DNA of 64,000 nucleotides from Candidatus Neomarinimicrobiota bacterium (GCA_021157965.1 JAGGVO010000041.1:124001-188000), one strand, 5' to 3'; numbered from the stretch's first letter, positions 8,665 through 18,541 are shown. Notes: generated by a model from the letters alone, not told the origin. A program made the numbers and translations.

Positions 8665-10671
8665 ATGATTGGATACACTATGTTGACTTACCGTCGCGGC
8701 CGTTTGTGGCTTTTAACAGTAATGGTCATGTTGCCGGTCATGCTCTTGGGAGCACCGGATCACCTGTATATGTCAGAACTGGTGCTGTTTCCCAGCCAGG
8801 CGGAATATGTGGCCATTACAAACCCCACAAGCCAGTCTATCCAGTTGGGTGATTATTACCTGACGGATGCCACAGATACGGTCAATGGAAAATACTACTA
8901 TAACCTGCCGTCCGGGGCAGACTTCTGGTCCGAATCCTCATCGGATTTTGTAGCCCGTTTTCCCGACACAACCCTGAGTCCGGGAGATGTACTCATTGTA
9001 GGCCTGGCAAGGCGTTCTGACTATCAGGCCGAGTACGGAAATCCTCCCCATCTGGCTCTGAAAAATAACCTCCTGTCGGCATCATCCACCGTTTCCACCA
9101 TACCCACACGGCCTTACGGCTATATGGACGACTTCAAAGGCACCCTGGTTCTGTTTTATTGGGATGGATCATCCCCTACGGTTCAGGATGTGGACTATCT
9201 CCTGTACGGCGGATTGGATAAGGCTGTGGATAAAAGCGGTGTTTCCGGATATGCTTCTGATACACCCGTATCACAACAAACCTATGCAACCGTCCACGGT
9301 ATGGATCAGAAAATGGTTCACAGCGATGAAGGCAGCGAACCGCCTTTCGGGGGAAACGGGATTACAGGACATGACGAAACGGGAGAACCCCTGAATATTA
9401 CCTGGGATGTGGTGGATAAAACCGAATCCAAGCCGGATATCACCTCCGTGCAGGTCTTGCCGGCCAATCCCACGACAGAAGATACTCTTACATTTCAGGT
9501 GTCTGTAACGGATGAATCCGGAACTCTTGTTGTTTATCTGGTTACCCGCTTTGATGATGTTCGGAATGAACACACGATGAGTGAAGTAAGTACCGGAACT
9601 TATTCTTTTCAAATGCCCCCTCCGGAAAGTGCCGGACAGCTTTTGTACTATGCCAAAGCTGAAAACGGCTGGGGACTCATGGATTCATCCATTGTCCAAA
9701 GTGTGACAATCAGTGAACCGCCGGAAGTTTTGACTATCCGGGATGTGCGGGACAATTTTGATGCATACGATGGTGAAACGGTGACCCTGCGGGGTGTTAT
9801 GACCATCGGGTCAGGTAAACTCCGAACAGACCGGTTGTCTGCCTATTTTCAGGATGAATCGGGCCGCGGTATTAACGTTTACAGCCCCTCCATGATTGAC
9901 CTTCCCCGGGGAACCGATGTGGAAATCACCGGGACCCTGGAAGAATACCTCGGTGTGAAAGAGTTGGTGATCTCTTCCCATACTGTGATGGGTAAAGCAC
10001 AAGTTCCCGAACCGCTGAAAATTTCCATTGAAGTGTTGAAACGGGATCCTGCCGAATATGAAGGGACTCTTATGGAATTGTCCGGACGAATCTCTTCAAG
10101 GAGTGATAATATCGGCGGCGGTTCCAACATTGATATTGATGACGGGACCGGTTCGGTGACTATTCGTATTTGGAATTCCACCAATATTCTGGTGAATGAA
10201 TCCGGGAGTGTGATCAACGACGAGCTGGACAGTCTGCTTCAGTCCGGAAATATGATTTCAGTTAAAGCTGTTGGTGGAATCTACAATGAAAGCGCCCAGC
10301 TGCTGGCTGCCTATGCTGAAGATTTTGCTCCCTGGCAGGAAGGCACCGAATGGAATGCGGGGGTGTCCCTGGATATTGCCCCTTACCCCTTTGTGCCCCG
10401 GGCCGGCGAAACTCTTCAGTACACTTTCGGTTTTCCATCCGGCGTCAGACTCGTCCTAAGGGTCTATGATATGTCCGGCCGCCATGTGGCCACGCTCTTT
10501 GATGAATTTAAAGGACTCAGCCGGCAAATTACCAGAACCTGGGATGGCAGGGATGCTGCCGGAAGGCTCCTGACCCCCGGACAATATATCATGCACCTGG
10601 AAGGGACGGACAGGGAGACCGGAAAAGTCACTTACGACCTTGCACCTTTTGTAATTGCGGTAAGATTTTAA
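8665..10671 (+). CDS. Secreted lamin-tail/OB-fold protein with FlgD-like C-terminus
   Basis: 668 residues. The start directly abuts the upstream stop; an ATG at 8680 is an alternative, and the signal peptide (RRGRLWLLTVMVMLPVMLLG) follows either. An LTD occupies about residues 30-200 (YMSELVLFPSQAEYVAI, LSPGDVLIVG). An Ig-like region lies near 260-350, and an OB-fold near 355-540 begins with IRDVRDNFDAYDGETVTLRG, closely matching the upstream gene (SDIHDNIETWDGQIKTIHG). The C-terminal FlgD-like Ig domain (VYDMSGRHVATLF, TWDGRDAAGRLLTPGQY) replaces the canonical type IX tail. The pair therefore arose by duplication and then lost or gained outer modules. No catalytic residues are recognised. 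It is expected to be cell-surface or extracellular. Confidence 0.8.
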   Translation: MIGYTMLTYRRGRLWLLTVMVMLPVMLLGAPDHLYMSELVLFPSQAEYVAITNPTSQSIQLGDYYLTDATDTVNGKYYYNLPSGADFWSESSSDFVARFPDTTLSPGDVLIVGLARRSDYQAEYGNPPHLALKNNLLSASSTVSTIPTRPYGYMDDFKGTLVLFYWDGSSPTVQDVDYLLYGGLDKAVDKSGVSGYASDTPVSQQTYATVHGMDQKMVHSDEGSEPPFGGNGITGHDETGEPLNITWDVVDKTESKPDITSVQVLPANPTTEDTLTFQVSVTDESGTLVVYLVTRFDDVRNEHTMSEVSTGTYSFQMPPPESAGQLLYYAKAENGWGLMDSSIVQSVTISEPPEVLTIRDVRDNFDAYDGETVTLRGVMTIGSGKLRTDRLSAYFQDESGRGINVYSPSMIDLPRGTDVEITGTLEEYLGVKELVISSHTVMGKAQVPEPLKISIEVLKRDPAEYEGTLMELSGRISSRSDNIGGGSNIDIDDGTGSVTIRIWNSTNILVNESGSVINDELDSLLQSGNMISVKAVGGIYNESAQLLAAYAEDFAPWQEGTEWNAGVSLDIAPYPFVPRAGETLQYTFGFPSGVRLVLRVYDMSGRHVATLFDEFKGLSRQITRTWDGRDAAGRLLTPGQYIMHLEGTDRETGKVTYDLAPFVIAVRF

Positions 10672-10680
10672 GAGAAAATT

Positions 10681-11604
10681 ATGAAAAAAATGAAATACTT
10701 AAGCCTGTTACTTTTATTTCCCCTGTTGACAGGTATCGCCCATGGACAGGTTTTTACGGATTATTGGTACGGATCTGTAGCAGATGCCGGAATTGGCGGA
10801 TCGGGTACGGCGGTTTCCTCCGGTATCTGGAGTGTGGATGTAAACCCCGCCGGCCTGTCCGATTGGAAACGACCGGGATTTGCCGTGGATTATTCCCAGC
10901 CCTTTTCACAGTCCTTTACGAAAAATACCCGGGCTGTCCTTGCCGCCGCTCTGCCAGGATCTCTGGGGTCAGTGGCGTTGTCTGGCTATGCCGGTCAGAT
11001 GAGCTATTCGGGAAATAATCTCTCCTCGGAAATACGGGTGGCACTTTCCCATGCCTTTTATCTCCAGAAGGATCTTCGATCCTCCCTGGCTCTGGGATAT
11101 AATATCAACTACCTTCAGATGGATTACGGATCTCAATCCGCCGGACAAGCCGGGGATGGCTCAGACGGTGTATCTCTTGGATCGGGGGCAACCTGGGGAT
11201 TGGACGTAGGACTCAAGGCCAGTCTGCGCTCCCGGGCATGGGCCGGATTTTTTCTGAAAAATGTAAACGATCCCGCCCTTGGATCCTCCGGTACATCCCA
11301 GACGATTCCCTCCAAATTAGAAATCGGCATTGGATACCAGCCCTATTATGGCATGACCTCGACATGGTCGATTGAAAAAATTATGGGCCGGGATGAATTT
11401 CAGATCCATGCAGGACTCGAATATTATGTGCTGGAATGGCTGGTCCTCCGCACGGGAATTTCCCATGAACCCAGCCAGCTGGCCCTTGGAGCAGGAATCC
11501 ATACGGATTGGGGACATGTGGATTATGCCCTGATTACTCATCCCGTATTACCTCTGACTCACATGTTTTCCCTCCATTTTCAGATGAAACAACAAGACCG
11601 GTAA
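10681..11604 (+). CDS. PorV/PorQ-like outer-membrane protein
   Basis: 307 residues with a signal peptide (MKKMKYLSLLLLFPLLTGIA, cleaved near HGQ). The mature protein starts with the PorV/PorQ signature region: DAGIGGSGTAVSSGIWSVDV followed by NPAGLSDW. Strands continue to the C-terminus (HMFSLHFQMKQQDR). It sits between the two secreted LTD/OB proteins and a large helix-hairpin-helix barrel, with one base of overlap to the latter, so it is a likely outer-membrane partner for their export or anchoring. PorV-type proteins have a 14-strand barrel and in Porphyromonas carry type IX substrates to the sortase; transfer of that role here is inference. Confidence 0.8.
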   Translation: MKKMKYLSLLLLFPLLTGIAHGQVFTDYWYGSVADAGIGGSGTAVSSGIWSVDVNPAGLSDWKRPGFAVDYSQPFSQSFTKNTRAVLAAALPGSLGSVALSGYAGQMSYSGNNLSSEIRVALSHAFYLQKDLRSSLALGYNINYLQMDYGSQSAGQAGDGSDGVSLGSGATWGLDVGLKASLRSRAWAGFFLKNVNDPALGSSGTSQTIPSKLEIGIGYQPYYGMTSTWSIEKIMGRDEFQIHAGLEYYVLEWLVLRTGISHEPSQLALGAGIHTDWGHVDYALITHPVLPLTHMFSLHFQMKQQDR

Positions 11605-14075
11605 TGCTGATGAATGACACAGGTAAAATATGGCGTGCGGCAGCTATCCTCTTTCTGAGCCTGACCCTGCTTTTTGCTGAAAAACCGGATTTAAACACCC
11701 TTGACGCCAATGCCCTTTGCGAACTGGGACTCTCGAACGAGGCCGTCGAAGCTATTCTGAATTACAGGCTTTACCATGGCGGGTTTGAAAGTATCTATGA
11801 GCTGTCAACCCTGGAAGGGGTGAGCCACAAAGAATTTGTTCTGTTGAAAGAACACGTAGCCGTGTTCCCGATCCTCCTGACAGCGGAAGAACAGCGCATT
11901 GAGGATAATTACTATCAGCTTGAGCGGATGACCTTTTCTGAAGGATCATCAGAAGGACTGGTGGAAGAATGGATACGGCTGCTCAGTTCACCGGAAAATA
12001 TCAACCGTATGGATTATTTTGATTTTATGAACCTGCCCGGCGTATCTCCTGTGGATGCTGTAGCCGTGGAAAGATTCATTGCCTCAGACCAAACCATTAC
12101 ATCCGCCAGGGATCTCCGGAGCATTGAAAGCCTGTCCTATTACGGGTACAGAAATATCGGCGATTATGTCCGCTTTACAGATGATGAGGACAAAGGATGG
12201 CACGGATATTACAATACCACAGTGAAAAACTCCCAACAAAACATTGTCCCCGATGAAGATGCCGAATCCCTTCAGATTTTCCAGTCAAAAACAACCCCCC
12301 TGGATATCTATCACAAACTTTTAGTAAATAAAGGAAACACATGGTCCGGTGGTGTATCCTATAGCCGTCCGCTGGGACAGAATGATGAATATTATCAGCT
12401 GGGATCTTTGGGCCGGATTCCCAGAGTGAAAGCATTTTTATCGTATGAACCGGTCCGGAGCGGAGATTTCCGCTTGAATAAGCTGATTGCCGGGAATTAT
12501 GTGGCTGCTTTTGGCCAGGGGGTAATCATGGAATCAGTGGATTACTTTACCCCCCGTAAAAGCGGGTACGGATGGCGGAAAAGACTCTATGGTATTTCCG
12601 GTGATGTTTCCAAAAACACCTATGTTCCTCTTCGCGGGCTTACAGGGGAAATTCAATGGAAATCCCTTTATTTCACGCCATTTGTGAGTTTTGAATCCCG
12701 GGATGCCGTGTTGAATTCAGATGAATCGTTTTCCATGCTTATCCGCATGGAACCCCGGTATGAGTATGGTCTGAACGGTCAGCTTACAGAACCGTTGACA
12801 CGGACGGTGGATGAACTTCTTTACGGCTCCAATTTCAGGTGGAGGATCAACACAAGCACACATATAGGTATTACAGCGTATGAAAGTCTCTATGACAGAG
12901 AAAAGGAATTTCAAATACAGTCAGTTGTGTCGCCTGAAAATTTAAGATATTATCTGAATCACATAGGTAATTCCGCCGACACGGAAATTGCATCCATTTA
13001 CGAAAACAGCGGCGAATCGGCCCTCTGGAGCAAGGCAAAATCATACCGGCGGGTTCTGGGCGGAGATTTTTCCACAGTTTATAAAAACCTGGTACTCCAG
13101 GGTGAAATCGGAATTCTGGACCTGGACGGGGCTGTTTTTGATTTGAAGAAAGACCCCATGGCCTGGCTCGTGAATATGTACTGGCAGTTTGATAATTTTA
13201 ACATTCTTCTTCTTTATCGCGATTATGATCTGGCTTACGACAATCCCTACCAACGCTCCTTTTCCAATTATCAGCGGTATAAAAGCACGATTTTTGAGGA
13301 TGTTTTTTATTTAAAAGATCCTTCTCTGGGATTTCTCTACACTGGAGCGCCACAACCCCAGGCAGAGCGGGGTTTTTATTTCAACCTGCGATATCAGTTT
13401 CATCGTCAGTTTGTTACGACGGTTGAACATGATATTTGGACCCGTGTCGCGGATCAGTCCAAATATAACCGCCTGGTTTTTAATCTGGAATATCGTCCCG
13501 TGTTTAATTACCGTTTTCGCCTGCGGCAAAAGTGGCAAAGCCGCGGAGGACAGAATATTTTTTCACCGACAGGATATGAATCCACGGAAACCCGCCTGGA
13601 GGGAATCATGCGCATGTCCCGCCACAATGAACTCCGCCTTCTGCTGGCGACGGGATATACGGCTTTTAACCCCCGTCCCCGCCTGACTGCCAATACTGCC
13701 GGCGGAACTTCCATGGTGGGAAATGCCGGAAGTCCCAGTAAAGCGATTGCCGCACAGGTAAGGCACAATTTCAATGACCGTTTCAAAGTAATGGGACAAA
13801 TGATGATCTATGAAGGATTTATCTGGAATTTTGAGGATACGGACTTCCGTGTTTTTAACACCGATTCGGAAGCATTTCACGGATGGATTGCTTTTTTCTC
13901 CAGATTGAGTCCAAATTTATCTGCCCGGTTTAAATACTCCTTTGACCGTCATGGTATGATGGATAGCTATGTTGGCGGGACTGTAACCACCGTGTCCGGT
14001 GACTATGAAATAACTGATATTACGGCACGGAATACTTATAATGATTTCAGAATCCAGCTGGATTACCGTTTTTAA
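11604..14075 (+). CDS. Helix-hairpin-helix protein with large C-terminal beta-barrel
   Basis: 823 residues. The start at 11604 overlaps the upstream stop (TAATG) and leads straight into a signal peptide (WRAAAILFLSLTLLFAEK). Residues 27-88 are a ComEA-type helix-hairpin-helix pair (LNTLDANALCELGL, GGFESIYELSTLEGVS); a second one follows at about 130-190 (MNLPGVSPVDAVAV, ARDLRSIESL). From about 205 to the end the protein is a long series of amphipathic strands with aromatic girdles, ending in the outer-membrane-type C-terminus FRIQLDYRF. HhH modules normally bind DNA backbone without sequence preference. Putting them in front of an outer-membrane barrel suggests DNA binding on the periplasmic side. 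Such proteins are known in Bacteroidota-like genomes only as predicted proteins; a transport role is inference. Confidence 0.8.
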   Translation: MLMNDTGKIWRAAAILFLSLTLLFAEKPDLNTLDANALCELGLSNEAVEAILNYRLYHGGFESIYELSTLEGVSHKEFVLLKEHVAVFPILLTAEEQRIEDNYYQLERMTFSEGSSEGLVEEWIRLLSSPENINRMDYFDFMNLPGVSPVDAVAVERFIASDQTITSARDLRSIESLSYYGYRNIGDYVRFTDDEDKGWHGYYNTTVKNSQQNIVPDEDAESLQIFQSKTTPLDIYHKLLVNKGNTWSGGVSYSRPLGQNDEYYQLGSLGRIPRVKAFLSYEPVRSGDFRLNKLIAGNYVAAFGQGVIMESVDYFTPRKSGYGWRKRLYGISGDVSKNTYVPLRGLTGEIQWKSLYFTPFVSFESRDAVLNSDESFSMLIRMEPRYEYGLNGQLTEPLTRTVDELLYGSNFRWRINTSTHIGITAYESLYDREKEFQIQSVVSPENLRYYLNHIGNSADTEIASIYENSGESALWSKAKSYRRVLGGDFSTVYKNLVLQGEIGILDLDGAVFDLKKDPMAWLVNMYWQFDNFNILLLYRDYDLAYDNPYQRSFSNYQRYKSTIFEDVFYLKDPSLGFLYTGAPQPQAERGFYFNLRYQFHRQFVTTVEHDIWTRVADQSKYNRLVFNLEYRPVFNYRFRLRQKWQSRGGQNIFSPTGYESTETRLEGIMRMSRHNELRLLLATGYTAFNPRPRLTANTAGGTSMVGNAGSPSKAIAAQVRHNFNDRFKVMGQMMIYEGFIWNFEDTDFRVFNTDSEAFHGWIAFFSRLSPNLSARFKYSFDRHGMMDSYVGGTVTTVSGDYEITDITARNTYNDFRIQLDYRF

Positions 14076-14102
14076 TGACGCCTTGAATGATCGGAGCCAC
14101 AC

Positions 14103-15434
14103 ATGAAAAGAAAAGAAATACACAGGATGAAAAACATGAAAGTTCTGGCAGGCATACTGCTGATTGCTTCACTGGCCCATGGCCAGACATTTTATTCCAA
14201 TATCCTCCTGAACAGCAATCCTTATCACAGTGCCCGGGCCAATGCTTTGGGAGGAGCAGCCCTTGCGGAATGGGGGCATCCATCGGCCGTAACATCCAAC
14301 CCGGCCGTTGCTGCTAATATGCAGGGCCTTCGCCTTGTCTTGACAGGTAAAGGACTACATCTCCGGGAACGGCGGTCATTCCCTGTCCAGGATACTTTCG
14401 GTGATTTTTTAACAGATAACGATTATGTCCATAACCGCTACTGGATTTTCGATGCCGGCTTTTTAGCGGGATACGGCCGGAATACCTGGTCCGTTATGCT
14501 GGGATATACACCTGTCAACAATCTGAACTACACCTATGAAGAAGAAATTCGCACCGCCACATACGACTACAACCGGGATCCCCTGGTCGGCTATCATCAG
14601 GTTACTTTTTCCGGACAAATCAACGGTCTGAGTGTGGGAGGCGCCTGGTCTCCTTCCTCTCTGGACTGGCTTAACCTTGGTGCCGGTGTGACAAAACTTA
14701 TGGGAAGCCGCATTGAACGAGGACTCGGAGTAACGGTCATTGACCGCCCTGACGACCGTCTGGCATCGGATACTACCACGTACTCCCTGTTTGACACCGA
14801 TTTGCAAGGGGGCATGGATGTCCGGATGGGACTGGTTCTTAATCTGACAAAACGTCACACAATCCACCTGGCCTATACCCTGGCCGGAGAGATTGAATTT
14901 GAAAATCCGGGCGTGGTGGCTTATATGGACAGTTCTCTCGTGATGCCTGCCTATACCGTGGACCGGTCTATTGTAAAACAAACGGTCCAACGGCCCAATA
15001 CCCTGTCAATGGGACTGCGATATATCCCGGAAAATATTTTAAAAACTGAACTTTTTGCCCAGGCTGACCTGACCCTGTGGGGCGGACTTGAAAATGAATA
15101 CCGGGGTGCCGATACGACAACTTTTTCACCGGATTGGGATAATTGCTGGGCATTTCGAATCGGTGCCGAGCATGTGTTTTCTTCCGGAATTCCTATGCGG
15201 GCAGGATTTTCCTATACAGAAAGTCCCGTCCGAAACGAATTGAACCGAAGTGATATCTATTTCGGGACCGGTTATCAAATTGAAAATTTAATCCTGGATC
15301 TGAATGTTTCCTGGTATGAATCCATTTATCATTATAACGACATGTTCCCCATTGAAGGGGAAGTCAGGGTTTCCCGGGACAAGGTTCGGGAAGCCGGCGT
15401 GCGGGTCATGGCAACATTGACATATTCCCTGTAA
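14103..15434 (+). CDS. Outer-membrane beta-barrel protein (PorV/FadL-like)
   Basis: 443 residues. The start at 14103 has GGAG six bases upstream; an ATG at 14127 is possible. The signal peptide is MKVLAGILLIASLAHGQ. The mature N-terminus, NPYHSARANALGGAALAEWG followed by SNPAVAANMQG, matches the PorV/OmpP1-FadL-like pattern in which an N-terminal segment plugs the barrel. About 14 amphipathic strands follow and the protein ends in MATLTYSL. It lies 27 bases after the helix-hairpin-helix barrel and 18 before the 5'-nucleotidase, probably in one operon. The cargo is not known; FadL relatives take up hydrophobic compounds, PorV relatives serve secretion. Confidence 0.75.
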   Translation: MKRKEIHRMKNMKVLAGILLIASLAHGQTFYSNILLNSNPYHSARANALGGAALAEWGHPSAVTSNPAVAANMQGLRLVLTGKGLHLRERRSFPVQDTFGDFLTDNDYVHNRYWIFDAGFLAGYGRNTWSVMLGYTPVNNLNYTYEEEIRTATYDYNRDPLVGYHQVTFSGQINGLSVGGAWSPSSLDWLNLGAGVTKLMGSRIERGLGVTVIDRPDDRLASDTTTYSLFDTDLQGGMDVRMGLVLNLTKRHTIHLAYTLAGEIEFENPGVVAYMDSSLVMPAYTVDRSIVKQTVQRPNTLSMGLRYIPENILKTELFAQADLTLWGGLENEYRGADTTTFSPDWDNCWAFRIGAEHVFSSGIPMRAGFSYTESPVRNELNRSDIYFGTGYQIENLILDLNVSWYESIYHYNDMFPIEGEVRVSRDKVREAGVRVMATLTYSL

Positions 15435-15452
15435 AAACAACGGGAAAGACTT

Positions 15453-17093
15453 ATGCGACATTTGACATACATCTTATTATTCGTTCTGTTCACGGTTTCC
15501 GGATTGTTGGGAAGCCGGGAGTATCCTGAAGAGGAATATCAGAAGATTATAATTATTTTTACCAATGATATTCATGGGGGTGTGGACCGGATGGAAGCCC
15601 GGTTTATGAATCCCGAATTTCCACCGTTGATTGGCGGGGGTGCGGCAGTGGTTCATTACATTGATGCTGTCCGCGAAAAAGCTGAAAAAGAAAAAGCCCC
15701 GGTGCTGGTGGTGGATGCCGGTGATTTTTTCTCGGGCCGGCCTATTGGATCCCGAACAGAAGGAGAAGCGGTCATTAAGTATATGAATATGGCCAGATAT
15801 GATGCCATGACGTTGGGCAATCATGATTTCGATCTGGGGCTGGATGTGCTTAAGGCCCGGGCCGCCCAGGCAAATTTTCCCTTCCTCGCTGCCAATATTA
15901 TTCAGGATTCCACAGGACAGATTCCTGAATATGTGGAGCCCTACGTTATGATAGATGCTGCCGGAATTCAAATTGCCATCCTGGGGATTTCCACGACAGT
16001 CACTCCGGATTTAAGCTTTCCGGAACATGTGGCAGGACTCACCTTTCTGCCTGAAATTGAAACAGCCCAAAAGTGGGTACCCCGTTTAAAAGAGATGGGT
16101 GCCGACATTATCATTGTTGAAACCCATGCCTGGACACCCTACGACCGGAAAGCCGCCTATCAGGAACTTCTGGAAAACATGAGGCAAAAGGCAATTCGAC
16201 CGGATAAACACGGTCCCAATGCCCTGGAAATCGCAGCCATGACACCGGGTATCGATATTATATTTTCCGGTCATGTGCACAAGGGATTTTACAAACCTTA
16301 TGTGGATCCCGTCAATCATACCCTGATTTTTCAAAATTATGCCAACGGGACTAATGTGGGACATGTGAACATCTATATCCACAAAGAAACCAAAAAACTG
16401 GCCGGATATGATTTTGCCGTAGATAACAGCGCATTGATAACAATGGTAGAAGATGAATTCTGGCTGGATAAAAAGGCGGATTCTATTCTGTCTGCCGAAA
16501 AGGCCAAGGCCGAAGAAGGCTTTCATGATGTCCTGGCAGTACTGCCGAAACCTTTTCGAAGAAGCTCCGAAGGACAATCCCTGTTAGGAAATATGATCTG
16601 TGATGCTATGACCACCGTTGCCGGGGCGGATGTGGCATTTTCAAACTTCGGCGGGATACGCGCTGATTTAAATGCCGGGCCTCTTACACCAGCTGATCTT
16701 TTTAATGTGCTTCCCTTTGGGAATAATATTACCGTATTCCAGGTCTCCGGCTCCTTTATTGACAAGCTGATAGAAGACAGAGTTACAGGCAATTCGCGGG
16801 GAATGCAGGTGAGCGGCCTTAAAGTGACGGTGGACCGGCGCAAACCCAATGGCGACCGGGTTACCATTCATTCCATTCAGGGCAAACCCTTTGATCCGGA
16901 CGCGATGTATAAACTGGCTATATCCGACTACCTGGCTGAAGGAAATTCAGGCTATGGACGAGTGACAGAAATACCGGATGATCAACGTCTTGACACGGGT
17001 ATCATGATTCGTCAGGCGCTCCAGGAATATATTACGGATTATAAGGGGTTGGAAAAAACCTCGGTGGATGACCGCTGGGAAGAATTTGAATAA
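15453..17093 (+). CDS. Exported 5'-nucleotidase / 2',3'-cyclic phosphodiesterase (UshA family)
   Basis: 546 residues, the usual length for UshA-type enzymes. A signal peptide (HLTYILLFVLFTVSGLLG) directs it to the periplasm or surface. The metallophosphatase domain (about 30-320) shows all the metal-binding blocks: IFTNDIHGG, VVDAGDFFSG, LGNHDFD, VETHAW and FSGHVHKG. The C-terminal substrate-binding domain (about 350-520) has SNFGGIRADL and LPFGNNITVFQVSG, with the stacking region near the end (DYLAEGNSGYG). These enzymes strip phosphate from nucleotides, so the nucleoside can be taken up. It is the last gene of the exported-protein run and runs convergently against the hydrogenase operon, 26 bases away. 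Confidence 0.93.
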   Translation: MRHLTYILLFVLFTVSGLLGSREYPEEEYQKIIIIFTNDIHGGVDRMEARFMNPEFPPLIGGGAAVVHYIDAVREKAEKEKAPVLVVDAGDFFSGRPIGSRTEGEAVIKYMNMARYDAMTLGNHDFDLGLDVLKARAAQANFPFLAANIIQDSTGQIPEYVEPYVMIDAAGIQIAILGISTTVTPDLSFPEHVAGLTFLPEIETAQKWVPRLKEMGADIIIVETHAWTPYDRKAAYQELLENMRQKAIRPDKHGPNALEIAAMTPGIDIIFSGHVHKGFYKPYVDPVNHTLIFQNYANGTNVGHVNIYIHKETKKLAGYDFAVDNSALITMVEDEFWLDKKADSILSAEKAKAEEGFHDVLAVLPKPFRRSSEGQSLLGNMICDAMTTVAGADVAFSNFGGIRADLNAGPLTPADLFNVLPFGNNITVFQVSGSFIDKLIEDRVTGNSRGMQVSGLKVTVDRRKPNGDRVTIHSIQGKPFDPDAMYKLAISDYLAEGNSGYGRVTEIPDDQRLDTGIMIRQALQEYITDYKGLEKTSVDDRWEEFE

Positions 17094-17119
17094 AAGACTT
17101 AATACGACATCATAAGCTT

Positions 17120-18541
17120 TTAAGGATTACTTTGATTCAGAATTTTCTTTAGTTGCCGCAAGGCCAGCCTGGGGTTGTTTATCACGTTGGGACCGGCGAT
17201 GCATCCACCCTGGCAGGACATGACTTCTACAAAATTACCGGGACACTGTTTAGGATAACGCCGGATTTCCCGGAGGCTTTGCTTATCCAGGCCATCGATT
17301 TGGACTGTTTTCATGGTATGATTTGTCACGTTTTTCCGGACAGCTTCAGTTACACCGCCTGTGACGGCAAACCCCCGGCCAGCCGGTGACACATCTTCCA
17401 AAACGGCCTCATCCATTTTTTGAACATCAATTTTCAGGGCGACGAAGAGAGCTCCCAACTCTTCAATCGATAAAACCAGGTCAACAGTGTCATCTTTCCA
17501 TGCTTCATGCCGTTTGGAAACACAGGGGCCGATGAAAACAGTAACAGCTTCGGGATCATTCTTGCGAACCCTTTCCCCTGTATAATGCAGAGGTGTGGCG
17601 GTTTTGGAAACGTACGGTTTCAAATCCGGAAGGTGCTTGTTCACCGTTTCCACCCAGGCCGGACAACAGGAAGTTGTCATGAATGTATCCTCCTGAGCCA
17701 TTCTGGACTCCCATTCATGTGCTTCATGGTTTGCTGTTTCCATGGCCCCGCCGGCGACTTCCGTTACATCATCAAATCCCAGTTTTTTCAACGCAGTTAC
17801 CACCCGTCCTAAAGATGCTGAAAATTGACCTACGAGAGACGGTGCGATCATGGCAACACACCGGCGATTACTCTCCAGTGCTTTCAGGACATCCATCAAC
17901 TGGCTTCTTTCCATGATAGCACCAAAAGGACAAGCCCGCATACATTTTCCGCAATAGGTGCATTTATCGTAGTCTATCTCTTCTTTTCCCGAATCATCCT
18001 TACGGATGGCATCTACGGGACAGGCTTCTTCGCAGGGTACAGGCATATAAATGATAGCGTGATAGGGACACTCTTTCTGACATATTCCGCAGTTGATGCA
18101 CTTGTCATGCATAATGTGAGCCCTGCCATTCACAAATTCAATGGCTTCTTTCGGACAATTCAGCATACAAGGTCGGGCAACGCATCCCTGACAGGCATCT
18201 GTTACAACATAGTTAACCCGTACACAGGCGCTGCAAGCTTCGCCAATGACCGTAAGAAACGGATTTTGGGGCTTCTCTCTGTTCAGCGCATCTTTTGCGT
18301 AATCTTTCAGGGATTTGAGTTCATCCGTTTCGTCTTCAACACGGTGTCCCATTAAGGCCATTAACCGGTAACGAATCATTGCACGGTCTTTGTATATACA
18401 GCACCGGACGGATGTCCCTCCCCTGGGGAATAGCTCAAGCGGGATTCTTTCAAGGTTATCCAGTTTTTTTGAGACAAAAAGGGTGGATAACCGGGTAATC
18501 AGTTCCCTGCGGATGAGCGTTGCATTGTTGACATAATTCAT
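17120..18541 (-). CDS. [FeFe] hydrogenase, monomeric ferredoxin-type (group B-like)
   Basis: 473 residues. The N-terminal 100 residues have no cofactor motif. Cysteines at about 103-158 and 170-204 form several [4Fe-4S] sites (CINCGICQKECP, CTYCGKCMRACP). The H-cluster domain carries L1 TTSCCPAW (Cys292, Cys293), L2 FIGPCVSKRHEA (Cys340) and L3 MSCQGGCIAGP (Cys443, Cys447). Both L1 cysteines are present, including the proton-relay one, so catalysis of H2 formation or oxidation with ferredoxin is plausible. The L2/L3 spellings and ferredoxin-rich N-terminus fit group B. It is the promoter-distal gene of the rex/hydS operon, starts 10 bases after the 2Fe-2S gene and has an AGGGGG Shine-Dalgarno. 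The maturases HydE, HydF and HydG are not in this window. Confidence 0.92.
   Translation of the reverse strand: MNYVNNATLIRRELITRLSTLFVSKKLDNLERIPLELFPRGGTSVRCCIYKDRAMIRYRLMALMGHRVEDETDELKSLKDYAKDALNREKPQNPFLTVIGEACSACVRVNYVVTDACQGCVARPCMLNCPKEAIEFVNGRAHIMHDKCINCGICQKECPYHAIIYMPVPCEEACPVDAIRKDDSGKEEIDYDKCTYCGKCMRACPFGAIMERSQLMDVLKALESNRRCVAMIAPSLVGQFSASLGRVVTALKKLGFDDVTEVAGGAMETANHEAHEWESRMAQEDTFMTTSCCPAWVETVNKHLPDLKPYVSKTATPLHYTGERVRKNDPEAVTVFIGPCVSKRHEAWKDDTVDLVLSIEELGALFVALKIDVQKMDEAVLEDVSPAGRGFAVTGGVTEAVRKNVTNHTMKTVQIDGLDKQSLREIRRYPKQCPGNFVEVMSCQGGCIAGPNVINNPRLALRQLKKILNQSNP

Noticed and set aside
17092-17121. Imperfect AT-rich hairpin between the 5'-nucleotidase and hydrogenase genes as bidirectional terminator
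   Set aside because: The stem (AAAAGACTTA / TAAGCTTTT) is bulged and GC-poor, so it is too weak to call.
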